Shown: piece after piece, positions 1 through 7,721 of the stretch
Position numbering within the stretch: position 1 is the first letter of the stretch
Layout: each line of letters starts with the position of its first letter
Assembly: GCA_045538075.1 (NCBI GenBank)
Contig: JAZSQT010000115.1
Coordinates: 1-13,921 of the forward strand
Source: JAZSQT01 sp045538075
Lineage (GTDB): Bacteria > Chrysiogenota > Deferribacteres > Deferribacterales > Mucispirillaceae
DNA length: 13,921 nucleotides
Direction of reading: 5' to 3'
The notes under the pieces: generated by a model
The model's database searches: none
The model's input: only the letters and a program-made list of their open reading frames with translations
What the model was told of the DNA's origin: nothing
Made by a program: the position numbers and the translations under genes

Positions 1-1577
1 TTTTTTGCATATTTTGAAAATAGATACTTATCGCCATTATTATTTAATAAGAAACTTGTTGTAGCAATCTTATAAAGTTTTTTATCACTAATAATACTAT
101 TATCTTTCAATGACTTTATTGATAAAATCTCTACTTTTTTCGTATTTTTAATATATTTAAATTCTACTATAAACCCTGCAATAACAGGCATTGCATTAAC
201 ACTATCATTAAACCCATTTTCTATTGATTTTTTTATGGCTAACTTTAAATCTTTTCCTAATATATCAAAAGTCATAATATCATTCGTATAAGGCACTGCC
301 GATTTAAATTGCCACTCAAGAACTACTCCAATATCAAAGCCTTGTTTTATACTTCCAGTGTTTATAACTACACCGTCTATATTTTTTATCTGACCATAAA
401 TTCCATTTGCTACTACATAGCCTAAAGAAGAATGGTCATTATTTTTTATATCTTCAAATATATTAGTGCTATTTCTTAAAGTTTTTAGATTTATTTCTGT
501 CGTAAATTTTTCTTTAAATAACTTTGGGTCTAATTGTTTCTGATAATATGAAACTATTTTTTCTGCTTCTTTAGATTTATTTGTAATGTAGAATAATTTA
601 TTATTTTTTAACTTACTGCTAATATCCTTATCTATATCACTAACTCCAACTAAAAATTTTGAACTACCGTCAAAAGATACAACTCTGCCATTTTTATCAA
701 AAATTATATCAATGATACCAATATTTTGAGTAAAAGCAGAAGCCGTTACAATTAATGTTTTTCCCTTATTTTCAACTATATATGGATATTTATTAATGTT
801 AGTATTAATACCTAAGGAAGAAAAATCACCCTGCAAAGTATGGGAATGACCACCAACAATTAAATCTATATCTTTAACTGCTTTTGCCAATTCTACATCT
901 TTATCAAAACCGATATGAGTAAGTAAAATAATAATATCAATTCCTTTAGATTTTAGTTGTGAAACTAATTTATTTACAATTTTGACACTATCAATAAAAG
1001 TTATACCGTCTATACTGCCAATAGAAGAAGTATCATCTACAGAAAGTCCAATTATGCCTATATCTTTTCCATTAATATTTTTTATAGTATAAGGCATAAC
1101 TATTTTTTTTAGCAATTCATCATCTAAATCTAAATTACTTGCTAAAATTGGAAATTGTTTATTAGAAGATTTGATACAATTGACTAAATTTTTAAAGCCT
1201 TCGATTTTTCCGTCAAATTCATGATTACCAACTGCCATAGCATCAATTTGCAACATTTGTAACATTTTGCAATCAAAGTCAATACCAAAAGCATTGTAAA
1301 AAATATTGCCAATTTGCAAAGCATCGCCTGCAAAAAGATTTAATGTATTCTTATTGTTTTCTTTAATTTCTTTAATGGCATTTATAAGGCGACTATAACT
1401 GCCTGTCTTTAAAGTGATACTTTCGTTATCAATCTCAAATTTTATATCTTTTTCATTAAAAGTAGTATGCGTATCATTAAAATGTGTAATAGATAATTTA
1501 TACAATTCATCATTATTTAATGATGAAAAACCAAAAATAAAAACGCATATAAACGAAATAATTACAATATTCTTCAA
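1..1577 (-). CDS. 5'-nucleotidase / UshA-family metallophosphatase, exported, 3' end cut by window edge
   Basis: 525 codons are visible before the gene leaves the window. The start is TTG at 1577: an in-frame TAA lies eight codons upstream, no ATG or GTG lies between, and the codons after TTG give a clean Sec signal peptide (K2 then a hydrophobic run to about S19). The calcineurin-like metallophosphatase domain (about 26-250) has all ligand motifs: HFNDTH 32-37 (D35, H37), GD 84-85, GNHEFD 117-122, H221 and GGHSH 242-246. The second domain (about 330-525) fits the 5'-nucleotidase C-terminal substrate domain, with NTGSIK where NGGGIR is usual, VPYTND for the PF-N element, and GD near the visible end. 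Expected role: periplasmic hydrolysis of nucleotides or nucleotide sugars with two metal ions, releasing nucleosides and phosphate for uptake. It lies 107 nt after the response regulator gene on the same strand. Family is certain; substrate is not. Confidence 0.93.
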   Translation of the reverse strand, partial: MKNIVIISFICVFIFGFSSLNNDELYKLSITHFNDTHTTFNEKDIKFEIDNESITLKTGSYSRLINAIKEIKENNKNTLNLFAGDALQIGNIFYNAFGIDFDCKMLQMLQIDAMAVGNHEFDGKIEGFKNLVNCIKSSNKQFPILASNLDLDDELLKKIVMPYTIKNINGKDIGIIGLSVDDTSSIGSIDGITFIDSVKIVNKLVSQLKSKGIDIIILLTHIGFDKDVELAKAVKDIDLIVGGHSHTLQGDFSSLGINTNINKYPYIVENKGKTLIVTASAFTQNIGIIDIIFDKNGRVVSFDGSSKFLVGVSDIDKDISSKLKNNKLFYITNKSKEAEKIVSYYQKQLDPKLFKEKFTTEINLKTLRNSTNIFEDIKNNDHSSLGYVVANGIYGQIKNIDGVVINTGSIKQGFDIGVVLEWQFKSAVPYTNDIMTFDILGKDLKLAIKKSIENGFNDSVNAMPVIAGFIVEFKYIKNTKKVEILSIKSLKDNSIISDKKLYKIATTSFLLNNNGDKYLFSKYAK

Positions 1578-1642
1578 TGGTCTATCTCTATAATATATTT
1601 AATTTTATATCTATTTAAGATAAAATAATACACGATACTTTA

Positions 1643-1679
1643 TTCTGTTATTTATATAATTCCTTTTCTATTAACAGAA
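1643..1679. repeat. 8-bp inverted repeat in the leader of the nucleotidase gene
   Basis: TTCTGTTA (1643-1650) and TAACAGAA (1672-1679) are perfect inverted arms separated by 21 nt, between the response regulator stop and the TTG start at 1577. On neither strand is the second arm followed by a T-tract, so it is not a standard intrinsic terminator. It could be an operator for the nucleotidase gene, for example for the adjacent response regulator, or chance in AT-rich DNA. Confidence 0.3.
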
Positions 1680-1684
1680 AAAAA

Positions 1685-2416
1685 TCACGAATTTTTAATC
1701 CTATAACCAACTCCAGATATAGTTTGAATTATACTTGGATTTTTTGGATTAACTTCTATTTTTTGGCGTAAATTTTGGATATGAACATCTAAACTTCTAC
1801 TCCAACGATATAAAGTATTTTTGCCCCATAAATCTTCAACTATTTTATCTCTTGATATTGTTTGCCCTTTTCTTTTGCAAAAATATACTAATAATTCAAA
1901 TTCTTTAGGAGTTAAATTTAAATTTTCATTATTTCTCGTAACACATCTTTTTGATAAATCTATAACTAACCCAGAAAAATTAATTAATGCTCCATCAGAA
2001 TTTGCCTCTGCTTCTGCCTCATCTTTACTAATTTCTATACGGCGTAAAATAGCTCTAATTCTTGCCATTAATTCTATATTTTCAAAAGGCTTTGATAAAT
2101 AATCATCTGCCCCATACTCAAGGCAAATAACTTTATCACTAACGCTATCATTAGCAGAAAGCATAATAATAGGAACATCGCTTTCTTGTCTAATTAATTT
2201 ACATAATTGTTGACCACTAATATCTGGCAACCCAATATCTAATATAACTAAATCAATTTCATCGTTTCTAAAAATATTTAAGCCGTCCATACCAGTATCT
2301 GCTATAGCAACTTCAAACTTTTCTAAATTAAGAAACATTTTGAGTAGTTGGCTAATTTCCTTATCATCATCAACTACTAAGATTTTTTTATCTGTTTGCT
2401 GTAAATCCGTTTGCAT
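1685..2416 (-). CDS. OmpR/PhoB-family response regulator
   Basis: 243 aa. The receiver domain (about 11-126) shows the acidic pair D17/D18, the phospho-acceptor D60 in LVILDIGLP, S87 and K109 in the LSKPF motif. A winged-helix DNA-binding domain (about 143-243) has the OmpR-type recognition region ending RSLDVHIQNLRQKI and the terminal GVGYRI wing. It should be a transcription factor activated by phosphorylation. No sensor kinase gene lies beside it, so it is an orphan within this window. The ATG at 2416 is preceded by GAGG six nt upstream, inside the end of the LarA-like gene (29-nt overlap), so translation is probably coupled to that gene. It is the last member of the tatB-tatC-moaA-larA chain. 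Its targets are unknown; the adjacent nucleotidase gene is a reasonable candidate. Confidence 0.95.
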   Translation of the reverse strand: MQTDLQQTDKKILVVDDDKEISQLLKMFLNLEKFEVAIADTGMDGLNIFRNDEIDLVILDIGLPDISGQQLCKLIRQESDVPIIMLSANDSVSDKVICLEYGADDYLSKPFENIELMARIRAILRRIEISKDEAEAEANSDGALINFSGLVIDLSKRCVTRNNENLNLTPKEFELLVYFCKRKGQTISRDKIVEDLWGKNTLYRWSRSLDVHIQNLRQKIEVNPKNPSIIQTISGVGYRIKNS

Positions 2417-3455
2417 TAAAAACCTCGCTTACATTGTTACAGTCTTTTAGAAAAACTCCTTTTTCTTCTATATCTATATTATTTAATCCAGCTTGTATTA
2501 ATATACCTTTATCTAAATTTGATGATACAGCAATATGATACTTCCTTGCAATATCTTTTATTATAAAGGCAGTCATCATATCTATATTAAAATCATCTCT
2601 CATTTTGTTACAAATTTCATCAACATTACCAATATACAATGCTTCAATAAACTCTTTGCTACCTATTTCTTCAACTTTTCTTGCGTCAATAAACAATCTG
2701 CCACCTTTTTCTAAGCCGATTAAAGATTGAGATATTATATTTATTTGGTTTTGTAATGAAGAATTATCTAATACTAAAACTCTGCCAGTTGCTGAATTTT
2801 CCTTAGATAAAGGGTAAATTGACGAAAAAATTTCACACGCCTTATTATGAGACATAAATAAATCGCCACAAGTAACATCTATAACATTATTATCTATATC
2901 ACCAATTAAATTTATAGCAAAATAATAAGCATTTTGCCTAATAATCATTGTAGCATCAAGACATTGACTATCAATAATATTGTTTTTTATGTTTCCCGTT
3001 TTACAATATTCATTAACACAACAATTATCAAAATCTATTGCTTTTTTATACAAGCTATTTCGTGATTTTTCTGAAGAAATACCAGTAAAAATCAAATTTT
3101 TACCACCAGTATAGCCTAAAAGATAATGATATTTGACGAATGATACGACTATTACTGTATCGTGTTTTAAAAACTCTTCATCTATTAAAACTGGAGTATG
3201 ACCTTTTGTTATACCAAAAAAATCGTATTTTTTAGCATTATATTCAAAAGGTGTAATTATTTTATATTCTTTATTGCCTATTTTATCAATTAAGCTATCC
3301 ACTATATTTTGTGGCACTTCTTTATCTATAATTAATAATATCTTCTTACTTTCATTAACTGTTTCTGTAAAAGTTGGTGATAATATAGGATTATTATTAA
3401 TAGCTTCAATAATATCAACCACCGATTTTTGACATAGTTCTTTTGAACTGTTCAT
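2388..3455 (-). CDS. Divergent LarA-family (DUF2088, nickel-dependent racemase fold) protein
   Basis: 355 aa from the ATG at 3455, chosen because GGAG lies seven nt upstream. An ATG 14 codons earlier exists but has no such site and reaches further into moaA. The core KGHTP...HYLLGYTGGKN...FTGIS (84-126) matches the LarA segment around its catalytic His and GGRK motif, and a C-terminal GGRLFIDARKVEEIGS fits the second domain. In LarA a lysine in GGRK carries the nickel-pincer nucleotide and a following His binds Ni. Here the motif is GGKN (K119, N120), the later His position looks like S134, and the upstream GTHR segment is not visible. H110 is kept. The protein is about 70 residues shorter than typical LarA (from memory). 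Whether it binds the nickel cofactor is doubtful. It overlaps moaA by 41 nt and the regulator by 29 nt. Function unknown; family placement fairly firm. Confidence 0.8.
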   Translation of the reverse strand: MNSSKELCQKSVVDIIEAINNNPILSPTFTETVNESKKILLIIDKEVPQNIVDSLIDKIGNKEYKIITPFEYNAKKYDFFGITKGHTPVLIDEEFLKHDTVIVVSFVKYHYLLGYTGGKNLIFTGISSEKSRNSLYKKAIDFDNCCVNEYCKTGNIKNNIIDSQCLDATMIIRQNAYYFAINLIGDIDNNVIDVTCGDLFMSHNKACEIFSSIYPLSKENSATGRVLVLDNSSLQNQINIISQSLIGLEKGGRLFIDARKVEEIGSKEFIEALYIGNVDEICNKMRDDFNIDMMTAFIIKDIARKYHIAVSSNLDKGILIQAGLNNIDIEEKGVFLKDCNNVSEVFNANGFTANR

Positions 3456-4401
3456 TTTTATCTCCACAAGTAATGGTATGTTCTTTTGATTTATCAAGTA
3501 GCGTATTTATAATAGTCTCTTTAAATAAATTGCTATTTCTATCCTTTATTATAGGCATTAAATCAATTTCTTTATCTGATAATAAACAAGGACGAATTTT
3601 ACCGTCAGAAGTAAGACGAAGTTTATCACAATCGTTACAAAAATGGTTAGATAATGGTGTTATAATCCCTATTGTAGCACCATTATTTAATAAATAATTT
3701 TTAGCAGGTCCAGAATTTTCGTCTTTTTTTAAAGGTATTGGTTCAAAATTTGATAATAATTCAAGAATTTCTTTGCCAGTAATAATACTATCTTTATTCC
3801 ATTTATCAGAATTACCAATAGGCATAAACTCAATAAAACGAACTATAACTTTTTCTTCTTTAGCAAAATTACAAAAATCTACTAATTCATCATCATTAAA
3901 GCCTTTAATAACAACTACATTTACTTTAACAGGATTAAAACCTACTTTAACTGCTTTGCCAATACCACTAATAACATCATCAAATTTATCTACACAAGTA
4001 ATATATTTCATTCTATCTTTACGTAAAGAATCAAGACTAATATTTAGCCTTTTAACTCCAGAATCAAACAATTCCTTAGCGTATTGATTAAGTAAAGCAC
4101 CATTTGTAGTAACCATAACTTCATTAATGCCATTAATTTTAGTAAGTTTTTTTAAAAATAAGGTTAAATCTTTACGAACTAAAGGCTCGCCACCAGTAAC
4201 TCTAATCCTATTTACACCTAATTCTGCAAAAACTTCTGAAGCAAAAAGCAAATCTTCATAAGTTAAAAGATTTTCGTGTTTGATATATTCAAAATTATTA
4301 ATTGGTTTACAGTATCTGCAAGAAAAATTACATCTATCTGTAACAGAAATTCTTAAATATTTTAAAGGTCTGCCAAATCTATCAACTATACTACTACTCA
4401 T
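3415..4401 (-). CDS. moaA: GTP 3',8-cyclase MoaA (molybdenum cofactor biosynthesis, radical SAM)
   Basis: 328 aa, normal length. MoaA opens molybdopterin synthesis by turning GTP into 3',8-cyclo-7,8-dihydroGTP in the cytoplasm. The radical-SAM cluster motif C24-x3-C28-x2-C31 (TDRCNFSCRYC), the GGEP loop at 70-73, and the second C-terminal cluster C255-x2-C258-x13-C272 are all present. The protein ends in the GG tail (MSKIGG) typical of active MoaA. Because that tail is intact, the 41-nt overlap with the LarA-like gene is real and not a mis-call. In the C-terminal motif an Arg that is usual two residues after the second Cys is Lys here (K260), a conservative change. The ATG overlaps the tatC stop by 8 nt and has only a weak purine stretch upstream, so coupling is likely. 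MoaC, MoaD/E and MogA are not in the window. A tatC-moaA link makes sense because many molybdoenzymes are Tat substrates. Confidence 0.97.
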   Translation of the reverse strand: MSSSIVDRFGRPLKYLRISVTDRCNFSCRYCKPINNFEYIKHENLLTYEDLLFASEVFAELGVNRIRVTGGEPLVRKDLTLFLKKLTKINGINEVMVTTNGALLNQYAKELFDSGVKRLNISLDSLRKDRMKYITCVDKFDDVISGIGKAVKVGFNPVKVNVVVIKGFNDDELVDFCNFAKEEKVIVRFIEFMPIGNSDKWNKDSIITGKEILELLSNFEPIPLKKDENSGPAKNYLLNNGATIGIITPLSNHFCNDCDKLRLTSDGKIRPCLLSDKEIDLMPIIKDRNSNLFKETIINTLLDKSKEHTITCGDKNEQFKRTMSKIGG

Positions 4402-5182
4402 AAATATCTACTTCGTGGCTAACTTCTTCTTTTTTGCCAAATATTTTAGCAATAAAAATACTTAATTCATATAATATTAAAAGAGGTGCAGCCATTAACA
4501 ATTGAGATATAACGTCTGGTGGAGTTAAAACTGCAGCTAAAACAAAAATAATCACTATAGCGTATCTACGATACTTTTTTAATGTTACTTCTGTAACAAG
4601 TCCTATTTTTACAAGAAAAAATATTATTACTGGAAGTTCAAAAACTATACCAAAAGCCATTATAAGTTGTGTAACAAAAGATAAATACCAACTAACAGAA
4701 AGACTTGCTACCATATTCCAATCTTCTCCAGCATATTTTAAGAAAAACTGAAAGCCTAAAGGAAACACGATAAAATAAGCAAAACAAGCACCAACAAAAA
4801 ATAAAATAGAAGCAGAAATAACGAAACCAAAAACGTATTTACGTTCATGAGCATATAAGCCTGGTGCAACAAACTTCCATATCTGATACAATAAAAATGG
4901 CATAGATATAGCAACAGCAGCAAGAAAAGATAATTTTAATTCAGTAAAAAAACCCTCTGTTAATTTAAGAAATGCCATTGTAGAATTTTCTGGCATAAAT
5001 TTTAATACTGGTTGCATTAAGATGTTCATTAATTCTTTACCTTGAGAATAAACTCCGATAAAAACAATTAATAAACATATAAAAATATATACTATTCTTT
5101 TTCTTAATTCTTCTAAATGTTGAGTTAATGGATATACTGTTTCAACAGTTTCTTTATCTTTGTTAGTTTTAGTATCAGCCAC
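4394..5182 (-). CDS. tatC: Twin-arginine translocase subunit TatC
   Basis: 262 aa. TatC is the six-span membrane receptor that binds twin-arginine signal peptides of folded proteins and docks TatB/TatA. Visible signatures: the N-terminal cytoplasmic HLEELRKR (22-29), the periplasmic-loop FVAPGLYAHERK (104-115) with conserved P107 and E113, FELPV (181-185), TPPDVISQ (220-227), and hydrophobic spans at about 30-46, 83-102, 116-142, 163-193, 207-220 and 226-247. The start is GTG at 5182, inside the end of the tatB-like gene: the two share GTGGCTGA, so stop and start overlap by 8 nt, with GAGGT about nine nt upstream. No ATG would give a sensible N-terminus. Downstream it overlaps moaA by 8 nt. 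Confidence 0.97.
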   Translation of the reverse strand: MADTKTNKDKETVETVYPLTQHLEELRKRIVYIFICLLIVFIGVYSQGKELMNILMQPVLKFMPENSTMAFLKLTEGFFTELKLSFLAAVAISMPFLLYQIWKFVAPGLYAHERKYVFGFVISASILFFVGACFAYFIVFPLGFQFFLKYAGEDWNMVASLSVSWYLSFVTQLIMAFGIVFELPVIIFFLVKIGLVTEVTLKKYRRYAIVIIFVLAAVLTPPDVISQLLMAAPLLILYELSIFIAKIFGKKEEVSHEVDIYE

Positions 5183-5507
5183 GTTTATCTACCTCATCAC
5201 TTGAAGCAGGTTTATCACTATCATTTTTTGCTACATCTGTAGGCAATTTTTGTTCCCACTGGCTTTTATAACTTTCTGCTAATTCTTTTTTTAATTCATC
5301 GTGACGATTATTGTTGCTACTACTTTTAGTAGGAGATGAAGTATCTGTGTCTATATTGACACTTTCTTTTAAATCATTAAAAGTTCTTTTAAATTCTCCA
5401 TAACCTTTGCCAATAGATTTTGCAATGTCTGGTAATTTTTTTGGTCCAACAACTACTAATGCAATAATAGCAATTAATATAATCTCTGTCATACTAAGTC
5501 CAAACAT
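5175..5507 (-). CDS. tatB: TatA/TatB-family translocase subunit, TatB-like
   Basis: 110 aa. A short N-terminal span (about 7-20) is followed by the GP hinge (G21-P22), an amphipathic helix (KLPDIAKSIGKGYGEFKRTF, 24-43) and a polar tail of about 60 residues rich in Ser, Lys and Asp. That is the whole TatA/B plan. E8 in the span and the long charged tail favour TatB, as does its place directly before tatC. A bifunctional TatA is possible, since no second TatA-type gene lies in the window. AGAGG about seven nt before the ATG is a good ribosome binding site. It follows bipA after an 83-nt gap holding a hairpin. Confidence 0.88.
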   Translation of the reverse strand: MFGLSMTEIILIAIIALVVVGPKKLPDIAKSIGKGYGEFKRTFNDLKESVNIDTDTSSPTKSSSNNNRHDELKKELAESYKSQWEQKLPTDVAKNDSDKPASSDEVDKRG

Positions 5508-5542
5508 TGCTTAACCTCTTTTCATATAATAGAATTTATATT

Positions 5543-5569
5543 GCCTTAATTATTCTGAAAAATCAAGGC
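5543..5569. other. 9-bp hairpin between bipA and tatB
   Basis: GCCTTAATT (5543-5551) and AATCAAGGC (5561-5569) pair over nine positions with one G-U wobble when read as minus-strand RNA, around a 9-nt loop. In the minus direction no T-tract follows, so it is not a classical terminator for bipA. On the plus strand the tail is pyrimidine-rich but no gene is read that way here. It may be an attenuator, processing site or transcript-stabilising stem between bipA and the tat-moa operon. Confidence 0.4.
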
Positions 5570-5590
5570 TCTTTCACTCTTTTATTAATA

Positions 5591-7438
5591 TTATTCTTTT
5601 TCTACTGTTTGTAAAGATTTACCCCTTAAAGAGTGCCTTTCTTGAGCAGAAAGAATATTTTTTCTAATTCTGATAGATTTTGGCGTTACTTCAACCATTT
5701 CATCATCACTAATAAAATGAATTGCCCTTTCTAAAGTCATTGGCAATATTGGTCTCAACGTTAATGCTTCATCTTTTCCAGATGCACGCATATTAGTAAG
5801 TTTCTTTTCTTTACACGGATTTACATTTAAATCGTTTTCTTTATTATATTCACCAATAACCATTCCTTCATATACTGGATCGCCTGCTTTAATAAATAGA
5901 TTACCTCTTGGCTCAAGGTGAAATAAACCGTAAGCAACACCTACTCCAGCCCTATCAGACACTAATGAGCCAGTATGACGAGCTGGAAAATCACCACGAT
6001 ATTCTTCGTATCCTGCAAAAAGAGTGTTCATTATTCCAGTTCCTTTAGTATCACTTAAAAAATCATCACGATAACCAATTAAGCCTCTTGCAGGCACAGA
6101 AAATTCTGCCCTAACTCTACCTGTTCCTTTATTAACAAGGTTTACCATTCGCCCTTTTCTAATAGATAATTTTTCTGTAACTATGCCAAGATACGTTTCT
6201 TCACAATCTATATATACATTTTCTATAGGTTCAGTTTTTTTACCGTCTTTCATTTTGAATATAACTTGAGGGCGACCAACATTCAATTCAAAACCTTCTC
6301 GCCTCATTTCTTCAATCAATATTGCAAGCTGTAATTCTCCACGACCTTTTACTATAAAACTTTCTTTTTCTTCTGCTTCAGATACTTTTATTGCAACATT
6401 TCTTAAAACTTCTTTTGCAAGCCTTTCTCTAATTTTTCCAGACTGGACTAATTTGCCCTCTTTTCCAGCCATTGGAGATTTATTTATAGTAAATTTCATA
6501 GCTACAGTAGGTTCATCAATAATCAATCGTGGCAACGGTGTAGCATCATCTTTTGCAGAAATTGTATCGCCTATAGTAATGTCTTCAATACCTGCAAGTA
6601 GTATAATATCGCCAGATACTGGTGTAGGATTATCTTTTAACGTTAAACCATCGTAACATTGGATTTTTGTAACTTTTGCTGCTTTTACTTCGTTCTGTTC
6701 GTTAATATAGACTAAACTTTCATTAATTTTTGCTACACCACTCGTAATTTTTCCTATAGCAAGCCTACCTAAATAATCAGAATATCCAATATCAGACACA
6801 AGCATTTTAAAAGAAGCAGTGCTATCGTATTTTGGTGCTGGGATTTCTTTTAAAATCATATCAAAAAGAGGTTTCAAATCTGTTGCTTTTTCTTCTAAGG
6901 ATAATGAAGCAACGCCATCACGACCTATAGCATATAATAATGGAAATTCTAACTGGTCTTCACTGGCATCTAAATCAATAAACAAATCTAACACTTCATC
7001 ATATACTTCATCAACTCTTGCATCTTTTCTATCTATTTTATTAATTACAACTATTACTCTCAACCCTCTTTCAAGAGCTTTTTTTAGAACAAATCTCGTT
7101 TGAGGTAAAGGGCCTTCTGACGCATCAACAAGTAATATAGCTCCATCAACCATTGATAAAGCCCTCTCAACTTCACCACCAAAATCAGCGTGTCCTGGAG
7201 TGTCTATAATATTTATCTTAACATTATTATAATTAACTGCACAGTTTTTTGCAGCAATTGTAATGCCTCTTTCACGTTCTATATCCATATTATCCATAAC
7301 ACGAACTTCTGCTTCTTGGTTTTCTCTATATATACCACTTTGCTTAAACATAGCGTCAACTAACGTAGTTTTGCCGTGGTCAACGTGAGCAATAATAGCA
7401 ATGTTTCTTAAATTTTCATTAACTGAGTAGTTTTTCAT
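5591..7438 (-). CDS. typA: Translational GTPase BipA/TypA
   Basis: 615 aa, normal for the family. BipA is a ribosome-associated GTPase related to EF-G and LepA that helps 50S assembly and stress or low-temperature growth. GTPase motifs: G1 AHVDHGKTT (17-25), the switch RGITI with T60, G3 DTPGHADF (79-86) and G4 NKID (133-136). An EF-Tu-like domain 2 and EF-G-like domains follow (the GRGELQLAILIEEMRREGFEL region is characteristic), then the BipA-specific C-terminal domain ending in a basic tail. The ATG at 7438 lies just before the G domain, so the start is secure. The best Shine-Dalgarno-like string, AGGG, is 13 nt away, longer than ideal. It is separated from copA by 283 nt and from tatB by 83 nt. 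Confidence 0.97.
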   Translation of the reverse strand: MKNYSVNENLRNIAIIAHVDHGKTTLVDAMFKQSGIYRENQEAEVRVMDNMDIERERGITIAAKNCAVNYNNVKINIIDTPGHADFGGEVERALSMVDGAILLVDASEGPLPQTRFVLKKALERGLRVIVVINKIDRKDARVDEVYDEVLDLFIDLDASEDQLEFPLLYAIGRDGVASLSLEEKATDLKPLFDMILKEIPAPKYDSTASFKMLVSDIGYSDYLGRLAIGKITSGVAKINESLVYINEQNEVKAAKVTKIQCYDGLTLKDNPTPVSGDIILLAGIEDITIGDTISAKDDATPLPRLIIDEPTVAMKFTINKSPMAGKEGKLVQSGKIRERLAKEVLRNVAIKVSEAEEKESFIVKGRGELQLAILIEEMRREGFELNVGRPQVIFKMKDGKKTEPIENVYIDCEETYLGIVTEKLSIRKGRMVNLVNKGTGRVRAEFSVPARGLIGYRDDFLSDTKGTGIMNTLFAGYEEYRGDFPARHTGSLVSDRAGVGVAYGLFHLEPRGNLFIKAGDPVYEGMVIGEYNKENDLNVNPCKEKKLTNMRASGKDEALTLRPILPMTLERAIHFISDDEMVEVTPKSIRIRKNILSAQERHSLRGKSLQTVEKE

Positions 7439-7721
7439 AATTTTTTTGTAACCCTATTCTTAATTGTATTATTAGTATATTAAAAGTTCACTAAAGTATA
7501 TTAAATATAAGAATTTATCAAGCAAATTTATTGATAATTAAATTTATAGATTAGTTCGTCGTTTTACTCTTCGTAATAAAATTAAGAAAAAAATAACTGC
7601 TTGACTGATACGCACCTTTTTCCTCGTGAGAGACTAATTTATCATTATTGCAAAACAAATATTTTTTAAGATAAAATTTCATATTATAAGAAACAACGTA
7701 ATAGAAAAAGTTTATAAATTA
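7439..7721. other. Intergenic region between copA and bipA; no gene recognised
   Basis: This 283-bp gap is the leader of bipA. It holds a 7-bp perfect inverted repeat TTATCAA/TTGATAA (7515-7521 and 7531-7537, 9-nt spacer) and TATACT-type -10-like strings on the minus strand, none with a well-placed -35. At about 7600-7645 there is a patch clearly richer in G+C than its surroundings. I could not assign that patch to a tRNA or a riboswitch class on either strand, and saw no convincing terminator after copA. Confidence 0.4.

Noticed and set aside
1821..2102. Plus-strand open frame inside the response regulator gene, and similar plus-strand frames within moaA, typA and copA
   Set aside because: They are antisense shadows of well-supported minus-strand genes, without ribosome binding sites or recognisable protein content.
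3456..3497. Longer N-terminus for the LarA-like protein, starting at 3497
   Set aside because: No ribosome binding site fits that ATG, the extra 14 residues lie wholly inside moaA, and the ATG at 3455 has GGAG at seven nt.
7515..7537. TTATCAA/TTGATAA inverted repeat as a regulator site before bipA
   Set aside because: A 7-bp A/T-rich dyad is expected by chance in this composition, and it is not clearly placed relative to a promoter; kept only as a note in the intergenic entry.
7600..7660. Guanidine-II (mini-ykkC) or similar riboswitch suggested by an ACGA string on the minus strand
   Set aside because: Only one such loop is present, the flanking bases do not form the needed stem, and no second hairpin follows.
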